From contig NZ_CP050296.1 in NCBI RefSeq assembly GCF_014189455.1, positions 186,001 to 250,000 of the forward strand: DNA of 64,000 bases. Direction: 5' to 3'. Source of the stretch: Mesorhizobium huakuii. Lineage in GTDB: Bacteria > Pseudomonadota > Alphaproteobacteria > Rhizobiales > Rhizobiaceae. Below the pieces are notes generated by a model, which was not told the origin of the DNA, did no database searches, and was given only the letters and a program-made list of their open reading frames with translations. The translations under genes and the position numbers were made by a program. Shown here piece after piece: positions 25,999 to 34,943 of the stretch (its first letter is position 1; the number at the start of each line of letters is the position of its first letter).

Positions 25999-27756
25999 AT
26001 GATCTTCCTGCCCCACAACCGCAATTCCCTCGGCGAGGCCGCGGCGCTTGCCCGCGGACGCATCGCCCCCAACATCTATGACACCATCGCCTTTGCCATG
26101 CTGGTAGCGCTTTTGGTGCTGCTGGCGCATGGCGCGGCCGGCATGCGCGCGCCGAGCACGCTGCTCACCAGCTCGCCGGTGACGCTCGATCTCGCCAATT
26201 TGCCGGAATACGCGCTGCGCACCACGCTGCGCATGTTCGCGGCCATCATCGTCTCGTTGATCTTCACCTTCACCGTGGCGACGCTGGCCGCCAAGAGCCG
26301 CCGTGCCGAGATGGTGATCATTCCCGCGCTCGACATCCTGCAATCGGTGCCGGTGCTGGGTTTTCTCACCTTCACCGTGACCTTCTTCATGGGTCTGTTT
26401 CCCGGCAGCCAATTCGGCGCCGAATGCGCGGCTATCTTCGCCATCTTCACCAGCCAGGCCTGGAACATGGCGTTCTCTTTCTACCAGTCGCTGCGCACGG
26501 TGCCCGGCGATCTCGACGAGGTCAGCCGTGGCTTCGGCCTGTCGGCCTGGCAGCGGTTCTGGCGGCTGGAGGCGCCGTTCGCGGCCCCCGGCCTGGTCTG
26601 GAACACCATGATGTCGATGTCCGGCGGCTGGTTCTTCGTCGTCGCTTCGGAAGCCATCACCGTCGGCAACACCACCGTGCAGCTGCCCGGCATCGGCTCC
26701 TGGCTGGCGCTGGCCATCGATAAGCAGGATTTCACAGCCGTCACCTGGGCGGTGCTGGCGATGGGCGTGCTCATCCTGCTCTATGACCAGCTGCTGTTCC
26801 GGCCTGTTGTCGCCTGGGCCGACAAGTTCCGTTTCGAGCAGACCGCCGGCCAGGAAAAACCCCGCTCCTGGGTCTACGACATACTGCGCCGGGCCCGGTT
26901 GCTGCAGACCGTGGGGCTGCCGGTCGCCTGGCTGTGGCGGCGCGCCATGCTGCTTCGCCTGGGCAAGCGGGCCATGCCGGCAGCGTCGACCGCCGGATCG
27001 CGCCGGCTGTCGCGGGCGCTGGACATCGTCTGGCTGGGCCTGGTGCTGCTTGTCGCGCTCTGGGGCGTCGTCGAGACGGTCCTCTATCTCAGGCAGACGC
27101 TTGGCTGGAACGATGTGGTCGAAGCCTTCGAGGGCGGCCTTCTCACCTTGCTGCGCGTGATCGTGCTGATCGCGGTAGCCAGTGTGATCTGGGTGCCGAT
27201 CGGGGTGTGGATCGGGTTGCGGCCGGCGGTCGCCGAGCGCGTTCAGCCGCTTGCGCAGTTCCTCGCCGCCTTCCCGGCTAACGTACTGTTTCCGTTCGCC
27301 GTCATCGCCATCGTCGCCACAGGCGCCAGCCCCAGCATCTGGCTCTCGCCGCTGATGGTGCTCGGCACGCAATGGTACATCCTGTTCAACGTCATCGCCG
27401 GCGCCAGCGCTTTCCCTTCCGATCTCAAGGAGGCAGCCACGGTCTTCAAGATACGGTCCTGGTCGTGGTGGAAGAACGTCATGCTGCCGGGGATCTTCCC
27501 CTACTACATCACCGGCGCGCTGACCGCCTCCGGCGGCTCGTGGAACGCCTCGATCGTCGCCGAACTGGCAAGCTGGGGCAACACCAGGCTCGAGGCCTTC
27601 GGCCTCGGCTCCTACATCGCCAAAGCCACCGAAGCCGGTGATTTCCCGCGTGTCATCCTCGGCATCGCTGTGATGTCGCTCTTCGTCACCATCTTCAACC
27701 GCACCCTCTGGCGCCCGCTCTACGTCTTTGCCGAACGCCGCATGCGGCTCGACTGA
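25999..27756 (+). CDS. duplicated (two-domain) ABC transporter permease, NitT/TauT type
   Basis: 585 residues with two BPD_transp_1 units fused in one chain, each with five or six helices. The EAA-type coupling loops are EVSRGFGLSAWQRFWRLEAP (about residue 175) and KEAATVFKIRSWSWWKNVMLP (about residue 475). The central loop (about 265-345) is long and basic and faces the cytoplasm. This is the anion-type duplicated permease (COG4986-like), fed by the ATPase encoded next. The ATG at 25999 has CGGAGG six bases upstream. No substrate-binding protein gene is adjacent. The substrate cannot be read; relatives are annotated for sulfonate, nitrate or other anions. Confidence 0.85.
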   Translation: MIFLPHNRNSLGEAAALARGRIAPNIYDTIAFAMLVALLVLLAHGAAGMRAPSTLLTSSPVTLDLANLPEYALRTTLRMFAAIIVSLIFTFTVATLAAKSRRAEMVIIPALDILQSVPVLGFLTFTVTFFMGLFPGSQFGAECAAIFAIFTSQAWNMAFSFYQSLRTVPGDLDEVSRGFGLSAWQRFWRLEAPFAAPGLVWNTMMSMSGGWFFVVASEAITVGNTTVQLPGIGSWLALAIDKQDFTAVTWAVLAMGVLILLYDQLLFRPVVAWADKFRFEQTAGQEKPRSWVYDILRRARLLQTVGLPVAWLWRRAMLLRLGKRAMPAASTAGSRRLSRALDIVWLGLVLLVALWGVVETVLYLRQTLGWNDVVEAFEGGLLTLLRVIVLIAVASVIWVPIGVWIGLRPAVAERVQPLAQFLAAFPANVLFPFAVIAIVATGASPSIWLSPLMVLGTQWYILFNVIAGASAFPSDLKEAATVFKIRSWSWWKNVMLPGIFPYYITGALTASGGSWNASIVAELASWGNTRLEAFGLGSYIAKATEAGDFPRVILGIAVMSLFVTIFNRTLWRPLYVFAERRMRLD

Positions 27757-27779
27757 CCCCCTTCTTCAGGAGACTGATC

Positions 27780-29099
27780 ATGAACCAAGCTGTCATCACC
27801 AAGAACCGTCCGCTCGTCGAAGTCCATGGCGTCTGCCAGACCTATGACAAGGGAAGCGCGGGCAAGCTCGTCGTCCTCGACCAGGTCGGGCTGACGCTCG
27901 TCTCCGGCGAGATCGTCGGCCTGCTCGGCCGCTCCGGCTCCGGCAAATCCACCTTGCTTCGCTCGATCGCCGGCCTGATCCGGCCGAGCCAAGGCGCCAT
28001 CGCCTTCGAAGGCAAGCTCGTCTCCGGCACGCCGGACGGCATCGCCATGGTCTTCCAAAGCTTTGCGCTGTTTCCCTGGCTGACCGTGCTGCAGAATGTC
28101 GAACTCGGGCTCGAGGCGCAGGGCGTCTTGCCCGCGGAGCGCCGCAAGCGCGCGCTGTCGGCCATCGACCTGATCGGCCTCGACGGTTTCGAGAACGCCT
28201 ATCCGAAGGAGCTGTCGGGCGGCATGCGCCAGCGCGTCGGGCTCGCCCGCGCACTGGTGGTGCATCCCAAAGTGCTGCTGATGGATGAGCCATTCTCGGC
28301 GCTCGACGTGCTGACGGCCGAGACGCTGCGCACCGACCTGCTCGACCTCTGGTCGGAAGGCCGCATGCCGATCGAGTCGATCCTGATGGTGACGCACAAC
28401 ATCGAGGAGGCGGTGCTGATGTGCGACCGCGTGCTGATCTTCTCGTCCAATCCAGGCCGCGTCGTCGCTGAGCTCAGGATCGATCTGCCGCAGCCGCGCA
28501 ACCGGCTGGACCCGGCCTTCCGCGCGCTGGTCGAGGACATCTATGCCCGCATGACCGCCAGGAAGGAGCCGGGCACCCCTGCCCGCGACGGCGTCTTCCC
28601 GGGTTCGGGCATCGCCATGGTGCTGCCGCGCGTCTCGACCAACCTGCTCGCCGGTCTGATAGAGGCCGTCGCCGCCCCGCCTTATAACGGGCATGCCGAC
28701 CTGCCGCCGCTGGCCGCCAGCCTGCAGCTCGAGATCGACGATCTGTTCCCGATCGCCGAAACGTTGCAATTGCTGCGCTTTGCCGAATTCGCCGAGGGCG
28801 ACATCCAGCTGACCTCGGCGGGCAAACGCTTCGCCGAAAGCGAGGTCGACGCGCGCAAGCAATTGTTCGCGCAGCAGCTCGCGACCTATGTGCCGCTGGC
28901 CGGCCACATCCGCCGGGTGCTCGACGAGCGTGCCAACCACAAGGCGCCGGCCCGCCGCTTCCGCGACGAGCTGGAGGATCACATGTCCGAGGATTATGCC
29001 GAGCAGACGGTGCGGGCTGTCATCAGCTGGGCCCGCTACGCCGAGTATTTCGCCTATGACGAGGAGAGCGACCTGTTCACGCTCGACAACCCGACATAA
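27780..29099 (+). CDS. ABC transporter ATP-binding protein with C-terminal AAA-associated domain
   Basis: 439 residues. Residues 1-260 form the ATPase: Walker A GRSGSGKSTLLRSIAG, Q-loop VFQSFALFPWLTV, signature LSGGMRQRVGLARAL, Walker B VLLMDEPFSALD and VTHNIEE. The last 150 residues are an extra AAA-associated domain (LEIDDLFPIAETLQLLRFAEFAEG, then FRDELEDHMSEDYAEQTVRAVISWARYAEYF) with winged-helix character that may sense the substrate inside the cell and tune transport. The gene follows the double permease by 23 bases with AGGAGACTG before the ATG, so they form an operon. Confidence 0.9.
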   Translation: MNQAVITKNRPLVEVHGVCQTYDKGSAGKLVVLDQVGLTLVSGEIVGLLGRSGSGKSTLLRSIAGLIRPSQGAIAFEGKLVSGTPDGIAMVFQSFALFPWLTVLQNVELGLEAQGVLPAERRKRALSAIDLIGLDGFENAYPKELSGGMRQRVGLARALVVHPKVLLMDEPFSALDVLTAETLRTDLLDLWSEGRMPIESILMVTHNIEEAVLMCDRVLIFSSNPGRVVAELRIDLPQPRNRLDPAFRALVEDIYARMTARKEPGTPARDGVFPGSGIAMVLPRVSTNLLAGLIEAVAAPPYNGHADLPPLAASLQLEIDDLFPIAETLQLLRFAEFAEGDIQLTSAGKRFAESEVDARKQLFAQQLATYVPLAGHIRRVLDERANHKAPARRFRDELEDHMSEDYAEQTVRAVISWARYAEYFAYDEESDLFTLDNPT

Positions 29100-29112
29100 C
29101 CGCGGCTGCCGG

Positions 29113-30666
29113 TCACGACACCGGTGCCGCGCCGCCCTCTTCGGTGCGCCGCGCGATGAATTCGTCGAGCACACCTGATGTGGCGGCAGCCGATGCCGGC
29201 GGCTCGAAATCGGCAACCGCGCGCCGCCAGACCCCGGTGGCGCGCTCGCTTGCCGTCTTCGATCCGCTTTGTGTCCAGTTGCCGAAGTTCGACCAGTCGG
29301 CCACCAGCGGTTCGTAGAAGGCGGTGCGGTAGCGCGTCATGGTGTGGCCGGCCGAGAAGAAATGGCCGCCCGGTTGCACTTCGGCGATCGCCTCGAAGCC
29401 GATCGAATCGTCGTCGCCGGGCGTCGCGGCGCACAGTTCCGCGACCGTCTGCAGCGCCTCGATATCGGTGATCATCTTCTCGAAGGAGACGCTCAGGCCG
29501 CCTTCGAGCCAGCCGGCGGCATGAATGCACATCGTCGCCCCTGCCAAGACAGAACCCCACAGCGCGAACTGCGTTTCGTGCGCTGCCTGCGCGTCCGAGA
29601 TGTTGGCGGCACTGCCGCCGCCCGATCGCCAGGGCAATCCGGTGAAGCGCGCCAGCTGGCCGGCGCCCAACGTCGCCTTGACATGCTCCGGCGTGCCGAA
29701 GGCCGGCGCTCCGGATTTCATGTCGACATTGGAGGAGAAAGAGCCATAGACAACCGGCGCCCCGGGCCGCACGATCTGCGCCAGCGTCAGGCCCGCCAGC
29801 GCCTCGGCATGCTGCAATGCCAGCGCCCCGGCCACCGTGATCGGCGCCATCGCACCTGCCAGGCAGAACGGCGTGATGACGGAGACCTGGCCAGCCCTGG
29901 CGAAATCGATGATGCCTTGCGCCATCGGAATGTCGAGCTGGCGCGGCGAGTTGGTGTTGATGACGGTGTAGCAATGCGCGTTCGCCAGGAATTCGTCCTG
30001 CGACAGGCCGCGCGCCAGCCGGATCATCTCGAAACCGTCTTCGACCTGCGGCGTGCCGCGCGCGAAGATGAAGGGAAACTTGTCGGACAGCGTCAGTTGC
30101 GCGCGGTTGACGGCATAGTGGCGAAAGCGGTTGTCGACATCCTGCGGCTCAATGCAGGGTCCAAGCATATGCAGCACGTCGAAATGCTGCACCAGCCGCA
30201 GCAGATCCTCGAAATCGGCCAGCGTGCCCGGCCGCCGGCCACGTTCGAGATCGGTGACGTTCGGCGCTCCGCATCCGGCCAGGAAAGTCATCGACCCGAG
30301 TTCCAAGGTCAGGTCGCGGGAACGGTCGCCGGCTTGCGCACGGATCGACTTCGGCGCCGAGGCCAGTGCCGCCACCACCATGTCGCGGCCGATGCGCACC
30401 ATGTCGGTGTCTGCATCGACCACCGCGCCGGCGCTGGCGAAATATTCGCGCGCCTGCGGCAAAAGCACCTTGATGCCGAGTTCCTCCAGCACGCGCAGCG
30501 CCGTGTCGTGGATGGCGGCGACCTGATCGTCGGAAAAGATCGGTTGCGGCAGGAACGGGTTCTTCAGCGACCGGTAATTGGGCCGGCGGCTGCTTTCGCT
30601 GCCGGCCTCGCCCGTGCGTCCACGCCGGCGTTCGCGCCTGCTGTCTCGTGCCGCGTCATCGACCAT
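29113..30666 (-). CDS. trimethylamine methyltransferase family protein (MttB-like, non-pyrrolysine)
   Basis: 517-residue TIM-barrel methyltransferase of the MttB family. The N-terminal 30 residues are basic and disordered; the barrel runs from PFLPQPIFSDDQVAAIHDTAL to the C-terminus. Segments such as SDKFPFIFARGTPQVEDGFEM, LAGAMAPITVAGALALQHAEALAG, YGSFSSNVDMKSGAPAFGTPE and CIHAAGWLEGGLSVSFEKMI match the family. No in-frame TAG occurs, so it is the pyrrolysine-free type, which includes glycine betaine methyltransferases. It would move a methyl group from a quaternary or tertiary amine to a corrinoid. No corrinoid protein gene is nearby. It lies 12 bases after the FAD/GcvT gene in one operon. 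Confidence 0.87.
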   Translation of the reverse strand: MVDDAARDSRRERRRGRTGEAGSESSRRPNYRSLKNPFLPQPIFSDDQVAAIHDTALRVLEELGIKVLLPQAREYFASAGAVVDADTDMVRIGRDMVVAALASAPKSIRAQAGDRSRDLTLELGSMTFLAGCGAPNVTDLERGRRPGTLADFEDLLRLVQHFDVLHMLGPCIEPQDVDNRFRHYAVNRAQLTLSDKFPFIFARGTPQVEDGFEMIRLARGLSQDEFLANAHCYTVINTNSPRQLDIPMAQGIIDFARAGQVSVITPFCLAGAMAPITVAGALALQHAEALAGLTLAQIVRPGAPVVYGSFSSNVDMKSGAPAFGTPEHVKATLGAGQLARFTGLPWRSGGGSAANISDAQAAHETQFALWGSVLAGATMCIHAAGWLEGGLSVSFEKMITDIEALQTVAELCAATPGDDDSIGFEAIAEVQPGGHFFSAGHTMTRYRTAFYEPLVADWSNFGNWTQSGSKTASERATGVWRRAVADFEPPASAAATSGVLDEFIARRTEEGGAAPVS

Positions 30667-30678
30667 CGAAAATCCTCC

Positions 30679-33090
30679 TCATTGCCGCATCGCCTTGCCC
30701 GCGGGATCGTAGGGCGAGGCCGCTATGATCCGTGCCGGCCGCTCGACGCCGACAATGTGCACCGAAAGCGCCGTCCCCTCCTCGGCAAAATCGTCGTCGA
30801 CCAACGCCAGCGCGACGCTCTTGCCGATCGTGTAGCCAAAGCCGCCCGAAGTGACGAAGCCGACGCGCCGGCCCTGATGCCACACCGGCTCGAAGCCACT
30901 GGCGTCGGCATCGACGGCGTCGATCTCCAGCGTCACGATCCGTTGTGACGTCCCGGCATTGCGCTCCTTCAGCGCCGCCTCGCGGCCGACGAAATCGCCC
31001 TTGTCGAAGGCGATGAAGCGGTCGAGGCCTGTCTGGCCAGGCGTGTAGCCCTGCGTGAATTCGCGCGACCAGATACCGAAGCCTTTCTCCAGCCTGAGCG
31101 CATTGAGCGCGTAGTAACCGATCTCGGCCAGGCCGAGATCTTCACCGGCGGCAAGCAGCGTGTCGCGCAGTGTGGCATGAATGGCCACCGGGCAACTGAT
31201 CTCGAAGCCGAGTTCACCGGCGATCGAGAGGCGGGCAACCCGCGCCCGCACCATGCCGATGTCGAACGCGCCGCAGGCCATGAATGGCAGTGCCGCGGTG
31301 GAGACGTCCTGATGCGTGGTGCGTTCGAGGATATTGCGGGCATTCGGCCCGGTCAGCAGGAAGCCGCTCATCGCGTCGGAAATGTCAGTGACAGCAACCC
31401 CTTCCGCCGCCTGGCTCTCGAACCAGCGCATGTGGAATTCCCTGAGATAGTAGGAACCCATCAGCCAATAGTCACTGCTGCCCCAGTTGATCACGGTGAG
31501 GTCGCCCTTCAGCCGCCCATTCGGCCCGAGCATCGGCGCCAGCCGCGCCTGTCCCGCTTTCGGCAGCTTGCAGGCAAGCAGCCGGTCGAGCCATGTCTCG
31601 GCGCTTGGCCCCGACACTGCATAGCGCGCATAGGCCGAGATATCGACGAGACCAGCGGCGCGCCGGACCTGCAACGCCTCGTCGCCGACGATGTCGAAGG
31701 CGTTGGAACGCTTCAGCGTGGTGTTCTCGCGAAAACCCATCGGCGCGAAATAGGCCGGGGTTTCCAGCCCCCACGACGCCGTCCATTCGCAACCCGCCGC
31801 CGTCATGCCGTCGTAAGCGCCGGGGCGCTTCAAGGGCCTGCCGGCGGGAAGCCGCTCATTGGGAAAGGTCATGACGAAACGACGCGAGTAGAATTGCCGT
31901 GTCGTCTGCGCGAGATACTCGCGGTTGGCGGCGAAGGCGCCGTAGCGGGCGATATCCATGCCGAAGATGTCGGCCTGCGGTTCGCCGTAGATCATCCATT
32001 CGGCCAGCGATTTTCCGACACCGCCGCCCTGGCTGAAGCCGGCCATGACGCCACAGGCGACCCAGTAGTTTTTCAGGCCGCGCACCGGTCCGACGATCGG
32101 ATTGCCGTCGGGGGTAAAGGTGAAGGCGCCGTTGACCCATTTGCGGATGCCGGCCGTTGCCAGGCAGGGAAAGCGCTCATGCGCCTTGGCGAGTTCCGGG
32201 CTGATGCGATCGATGTCTTCCGGGATCAGCTCGATGCCGTAGTCCCATGGCGCGCCATCCATGTTCCAGTGCTTCGGGTTCTGCTCATAGACACCGAGCA
32301 GCACGCCCTTTCGTTCCTGGCGCAGGTAGGAGAATCCGTCGAGATCGACGGCGATGCCGATCTCGCGATCCAGTGCCGCGATCTCCGGAATGTCCTCGGT
32401 GATGAAATAATGGTGCTCCATCGGCGTCACCGGCAGGTCGACGCCGGCCATGCGGCCGAGCTGCTTTGCCCACAGCCCGCCGGCGTTGACGACATGTTCG
32501 GCAACGATGATGCCCTGCTCGGTGACGACGTCCCAGTGGCCGTCCGCGCGGGACTTCAACTCGACGACACGGTTGCGCAGGATGATGTCAGCACCGCGCT
32601 TCTTCGCGGCACCCGCATAGGCGTGCGTGGTGCCGTAGGGGTCGAGATGGCCTTCGTTGGAATCGTGCAGTCCGCCGAGCACGCCGGTGACGTCGACGAT
32701 CGGGCAGATCGCTTTGATCTCGTCAGGCGTCACCAGCCGGGCGGTTTCGATGCCGACCGACTGGAACACCGCCCAGGCCGATTTCAGCCATTCCCAGCGC
32801 TGGGAGTCACTGGCGATGTTGACGCCACCAGTCATGTGCAAGCCGATATCCTGGCCGGACTCGGCCTCGATCTCGCGGTAGAGGTTGATGGTGTAGTCCT
32901 GCAGCGCCGCGACGTTGGGATCGGCATTGAGCGCATGAAATCCGGCCGCCGCATGCCAGGTCGAACCGGCGGTCAGTTCGGCACGCTCGATCAGCGCCAC
33001 GTCAGACCAGCCGAACCGCGTCAAATGGTAGAGCACCGAGGCGCCGACCACCCCACCCCCGATAACCACTGCGCGATAATGCGGCTTCAA
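30679..33090 (-). CDS. FAD-dependent dimethylglycine/sarcosine dehydrogenase-like protein with GcvT domain
   Basis: 803 residues. Residues 1-380 form a DAO-type FAD domain: VVIGGGVVGASVLYHL and TAGSTWHAAAGFHALNADP, whose His is the usual site of covalent FAD. A central FAO_M domain follows, then GCV_T folate-binding domains (SGPSAETWLDRLLACKLPK, AMSGFLLTGPNARNILERTT, LRLEKGFGIWSREFTQGYTPG). The enzyme should demethylate dimethylglycine, sarcosine or a related N-methyl compound and pass the one-carbon unit to tetrahydrofolate. Start is TTG at 33090 with GGGAGGGA upstream. It is the first gene of an operon with the MttB-like methyltransferase, suggesting stepwise demethylation of a betaine-type substrate. 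Confidence 0.9.
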   Translation of the reverse strand: MKPHYRAVVIGGGVVGASVLYHLTRFGWSDVALIERAELTAGSTWHAAAGFHALNADPNVAALQDYTINLYREIEAESGQDIGLHMTGGVNIASDSQRWEWLKSAWAVFQSVGIETARLVTPDEIKAICPIVDVTGVLGGLHDSNEGHLDPYGTTHAYAGAAKKRGADIILRNRVVELKSRADGHWDVVTEQGIIVAEHVVNAGGLWAKQLGRMAGVDLPVTPMEHHYFITEDIPEIAALDREIGIAVDLDGFSYLRQERKGVLLGVYEQNPKHWNMDGAPWDYGIELIPEDIDRISPELAKAHERFPCLATAGIRKWVNGAFTFTPDGNPIVGPVRGLKNYWVACGVMAGFSQGGGVGKSLAEWMIYGEPQADIFGMDIARYGAFAANREYLAQTTRQFYSRRFVMTFPNERLPAGRPLKRPGAYDGMTAAGCEWTASWGLETPAYFAPMGFRENTTLKRSNAFDIVGDEALQVRRAAGLVDISAYARYAVSGPSAETWLDRLLACKLPKAGQARLAPMLGPNGRLKGDLTVINWGSSDYWLMGSYYLREFHMRWFESQAAEGVAVTDISDAMSGFLLTGPNARNILERTTHQDVSTAALPFMACGAFDIGMVRARVARLSIAGELGFEISCPVAIHATLRDTLLAAGEDLGLAEIGYYALNALRLEKGFGIWSREFTQGYTPGQTGLDRFIAFDKGDFVGREAALKERNAGTSQRIVTLEIDAVDADASGFEPVWHQGRRVGFVTSGGFGYTIGKSVALALVDDDFAEEGTALSVHIVGVERPARIIAASPYDPAGKAMRQ

Positions 33091-33397
33091 GGCTTCCCTC
33101 CCGGTCTGTCCAAGGCCGGCACCATATACGCACTGGACATAAGTGTCTAGTGCGGCCCAGAACACACCTCGCCTGACCGAACCAACACGTGGCGAGGTGA
33201 TCAATTCGTTGGCTCGGGCACACGTTTCTGTCGGCGCGTGACGAAGCCGGCGGGCATGTACCGCGCGCTGTCACGCAAGCATCATGTTCGCGCCGTAGAT
33301 CGCTTTGGGGGGCGCGCGCGGCATCATCGATGTACGCCTCTTTCAGCTTTTCGTCCTTCGGCCGCTCCGGCACGCTTTGTCACAAAGAGGATTGTCC
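33091..33397. other. divergent intergenic region, no gene seen
   Basis: 307 bases between the FAD/GcvT dehydrogenase and the phytase-like esterase genes, read in opposite directions. The longer open frames here are antisense or out of frame. Promoters of both genes should lie here; no operator was recognised. Confidence 0.4.
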
Positions 33398-34873
33398 ATG
33401 AAACACCTGCACCGAACCGCCTCGCTCGGCGTCGCGCTGGCCCTGTTCACCGCCTTGACGCCGGCACTGGCCGACAGCACCGCGACCGTCGGCGCCACCA
33501 GCTTTGTCAACAAGGGTCTGGTCGGTGTCGGCCGCATCCCGGCCGCGCAGCGCGACAAGTTCGGCGAGACGTTCGGCTCGGGTTCCGGCATGGCGATCGA
33601 CACCGCCAGTTGGACGCATGAAGCGGGCACCTATAAGGGTTCGCTCTGGCTGCTGCCGGATCGCGGCTACAATGTCGCCGGCACCACCGATTACCGGCCA
33701 CGCCTCAACACCATCGGCATCGAGTTCACCCCGGCGGCAGCGGGCGCTGCCGGCCAGCAGCAGACCGAAGTCAAGGCGACGCTGGCCGACACAATGCTGC
33801 TGACCGACGACAAGGGCGCCGACGCCACCGGTCTCGATCCGCTGTCGGATGTGCGCCCTGCCGCCGGCGACATGCCGATGCTGCCCGTCGCCACCAATGG
33901 CAAGCTCGCCCTCGACAACGAGGCGATCGTGCGGCCGCCCGACGGCTCGATGTTCATCTCCGACGAATATGGCCCCAACATCTACCGGTTCTCGGCGCAA
34001 GGCCGCCTGCTGTCGGCGACCCAGCCGCCGGCGGCGCTGGTGCCGATGCGCAAGGGCGCGCCGAACTTCTCCTCGGACAATCCCGGCCCTGGTGCTGCCG
34101 AACCCGATCCGAAGGACCCCGAGACCGGCCGCCAGAACAACCAGGGCCTCGAGGGCATGGCGATGACACCGGACGGCAAGTTCCTGATCGCCGTGCTGCA
34201 GTCGGCGACAAAGCAGGATGGCGGCGATTCCGGTTCGACCCGGCAGAACACGCGGGCGCTGGTCTATGACGCCTCCGACCTCGCCCATCTCAAGCTGGCG
34301 CATGAATATGTCGTGCCACTGCCGGTGTTCAAGGATGCCAAGGGCAAGACCAAGATCGCCGCCCAAAGCGAGATCGTGGCGCTGTCGGACACGTCCTTCC
34401 TGATGCTGGCGCGCGACAGCGGCAATGGCCAGGGGGTGAAGGGCGACACATCGCTGCTGCGCCAGATCTTCGTCGTCGACGTTTCGGCCGCGACCGACAT
34501 TGCCGGCGGCGCCTTCGATGCCGCCGATAAGCCGGTCGCGCCCAAGGGCGTGCTCGATCCCTCGGTGACGCCGGCCAAGCTGACGCCGTTCATCGACATC
34601 AACGACAATGCGCAACTCAATCGCTTCGGCCTGCACAATGGCGCGCCGAACGACCACAACAACCTGTCCGAGAAGTGGGAGGCGATGTCGCTGGCCAGCG
34701 TGCTCGATCCGAAGCTGCCCGACGACTATTTCCTGTTCGTCGCCAATGACAACGACTTCCTCGCCCAGGACGGCTTCCAGGTCGGCGCCTCCTACAAGGC
34801 CGATGACGGCGCAAATGTCGACACCATGTTCCTGGTCTATCAGGTCACGCTGCCCGGCCTCGCCAAGAAGTAG
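33398..34873 (+). CDS. exported esterase-like activity of phytase family protein
   Basis: 491 residues. A signal peptide (LGVALALFTALTPALADS) is followed by a beta-propeller of the Phytase-like family: SGMAIDTASWTHEAGTYKGSLWLLPDRGYNVAGTTDYRPRLN in the first blade, LDNEAIVRPPDGSMFISDEYGPNIYRF near residue 180 and a C-terminal YFLFVANDNDFLAQDGF. It is expected in the periplasm or outside the cell. The family has esterase-like activity; true phytase activity is not established for it. AAAGAGG precedes the ATG at 33398 by seven bases. Confidence 0.84.
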   Translation: MKHLHRTASLGVALALFTALTPALADSTATVGATSFVNKGLVGVGRIPAAQRDKFGETFGSGSGMAIDTASWTHEAGTYKGSLWLLPDRGYNVAGTTDYRPRLNTIGIEFTPAAAGAAGQQQTEVKATLADTMLLTDDKGADATGLDPLSDVRPAAGDMPMLPVATNGKLALDNEAIVRPPDGSMFISDEYGPNIYRFSAQGRLLSATQPPAALVPMRKGAPNFSSDNPGPGAAEPDPKDPETGRQNNQGLEGMAMTPDGKFLIAVLQSATKQDGGDSGSTRQNTRALVYDASDLAHLKLAHEYVVPLPVFKDAKGKTKIAAQSEIVALSDTSFLMLARDSGNGQGVKGDTSLLRQIFVVDVSAATDIAGGAFDAADKPVAPKGVLDPSVTPAKLTPFIDINDNAQLNRFGLHNGAPNDHNNLSEKWEAMSLASVLDPKLPDDYFLFVANDNDFLAQDGFQVGASYKADDGANVDTMFLVYQVTLPGLAKK

Positions 34874-34881
34874 TCGCATAC

Positions 34882-34910
34882 AAAAGGCGGGCGCGCCCGG
34901 CGCGTCCGCC
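34882..34910 (-). terminator. Rho-independent terminator for the L,D-transpeptidase gene
   Basis: A ten-pair stem with one G-T pair (34886-34895 with 34901-34910) lies 33 bases after the L,D-transpeptidase stop. On the minus strand it is followed by TTTTG. It lies just downstream of the convergent esterase gene as well and may act on both. Confidence 0.65.
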
Positions 34911-34943
34911 TCAACGACCTCAAACGGCCGACCATGAGGACGC

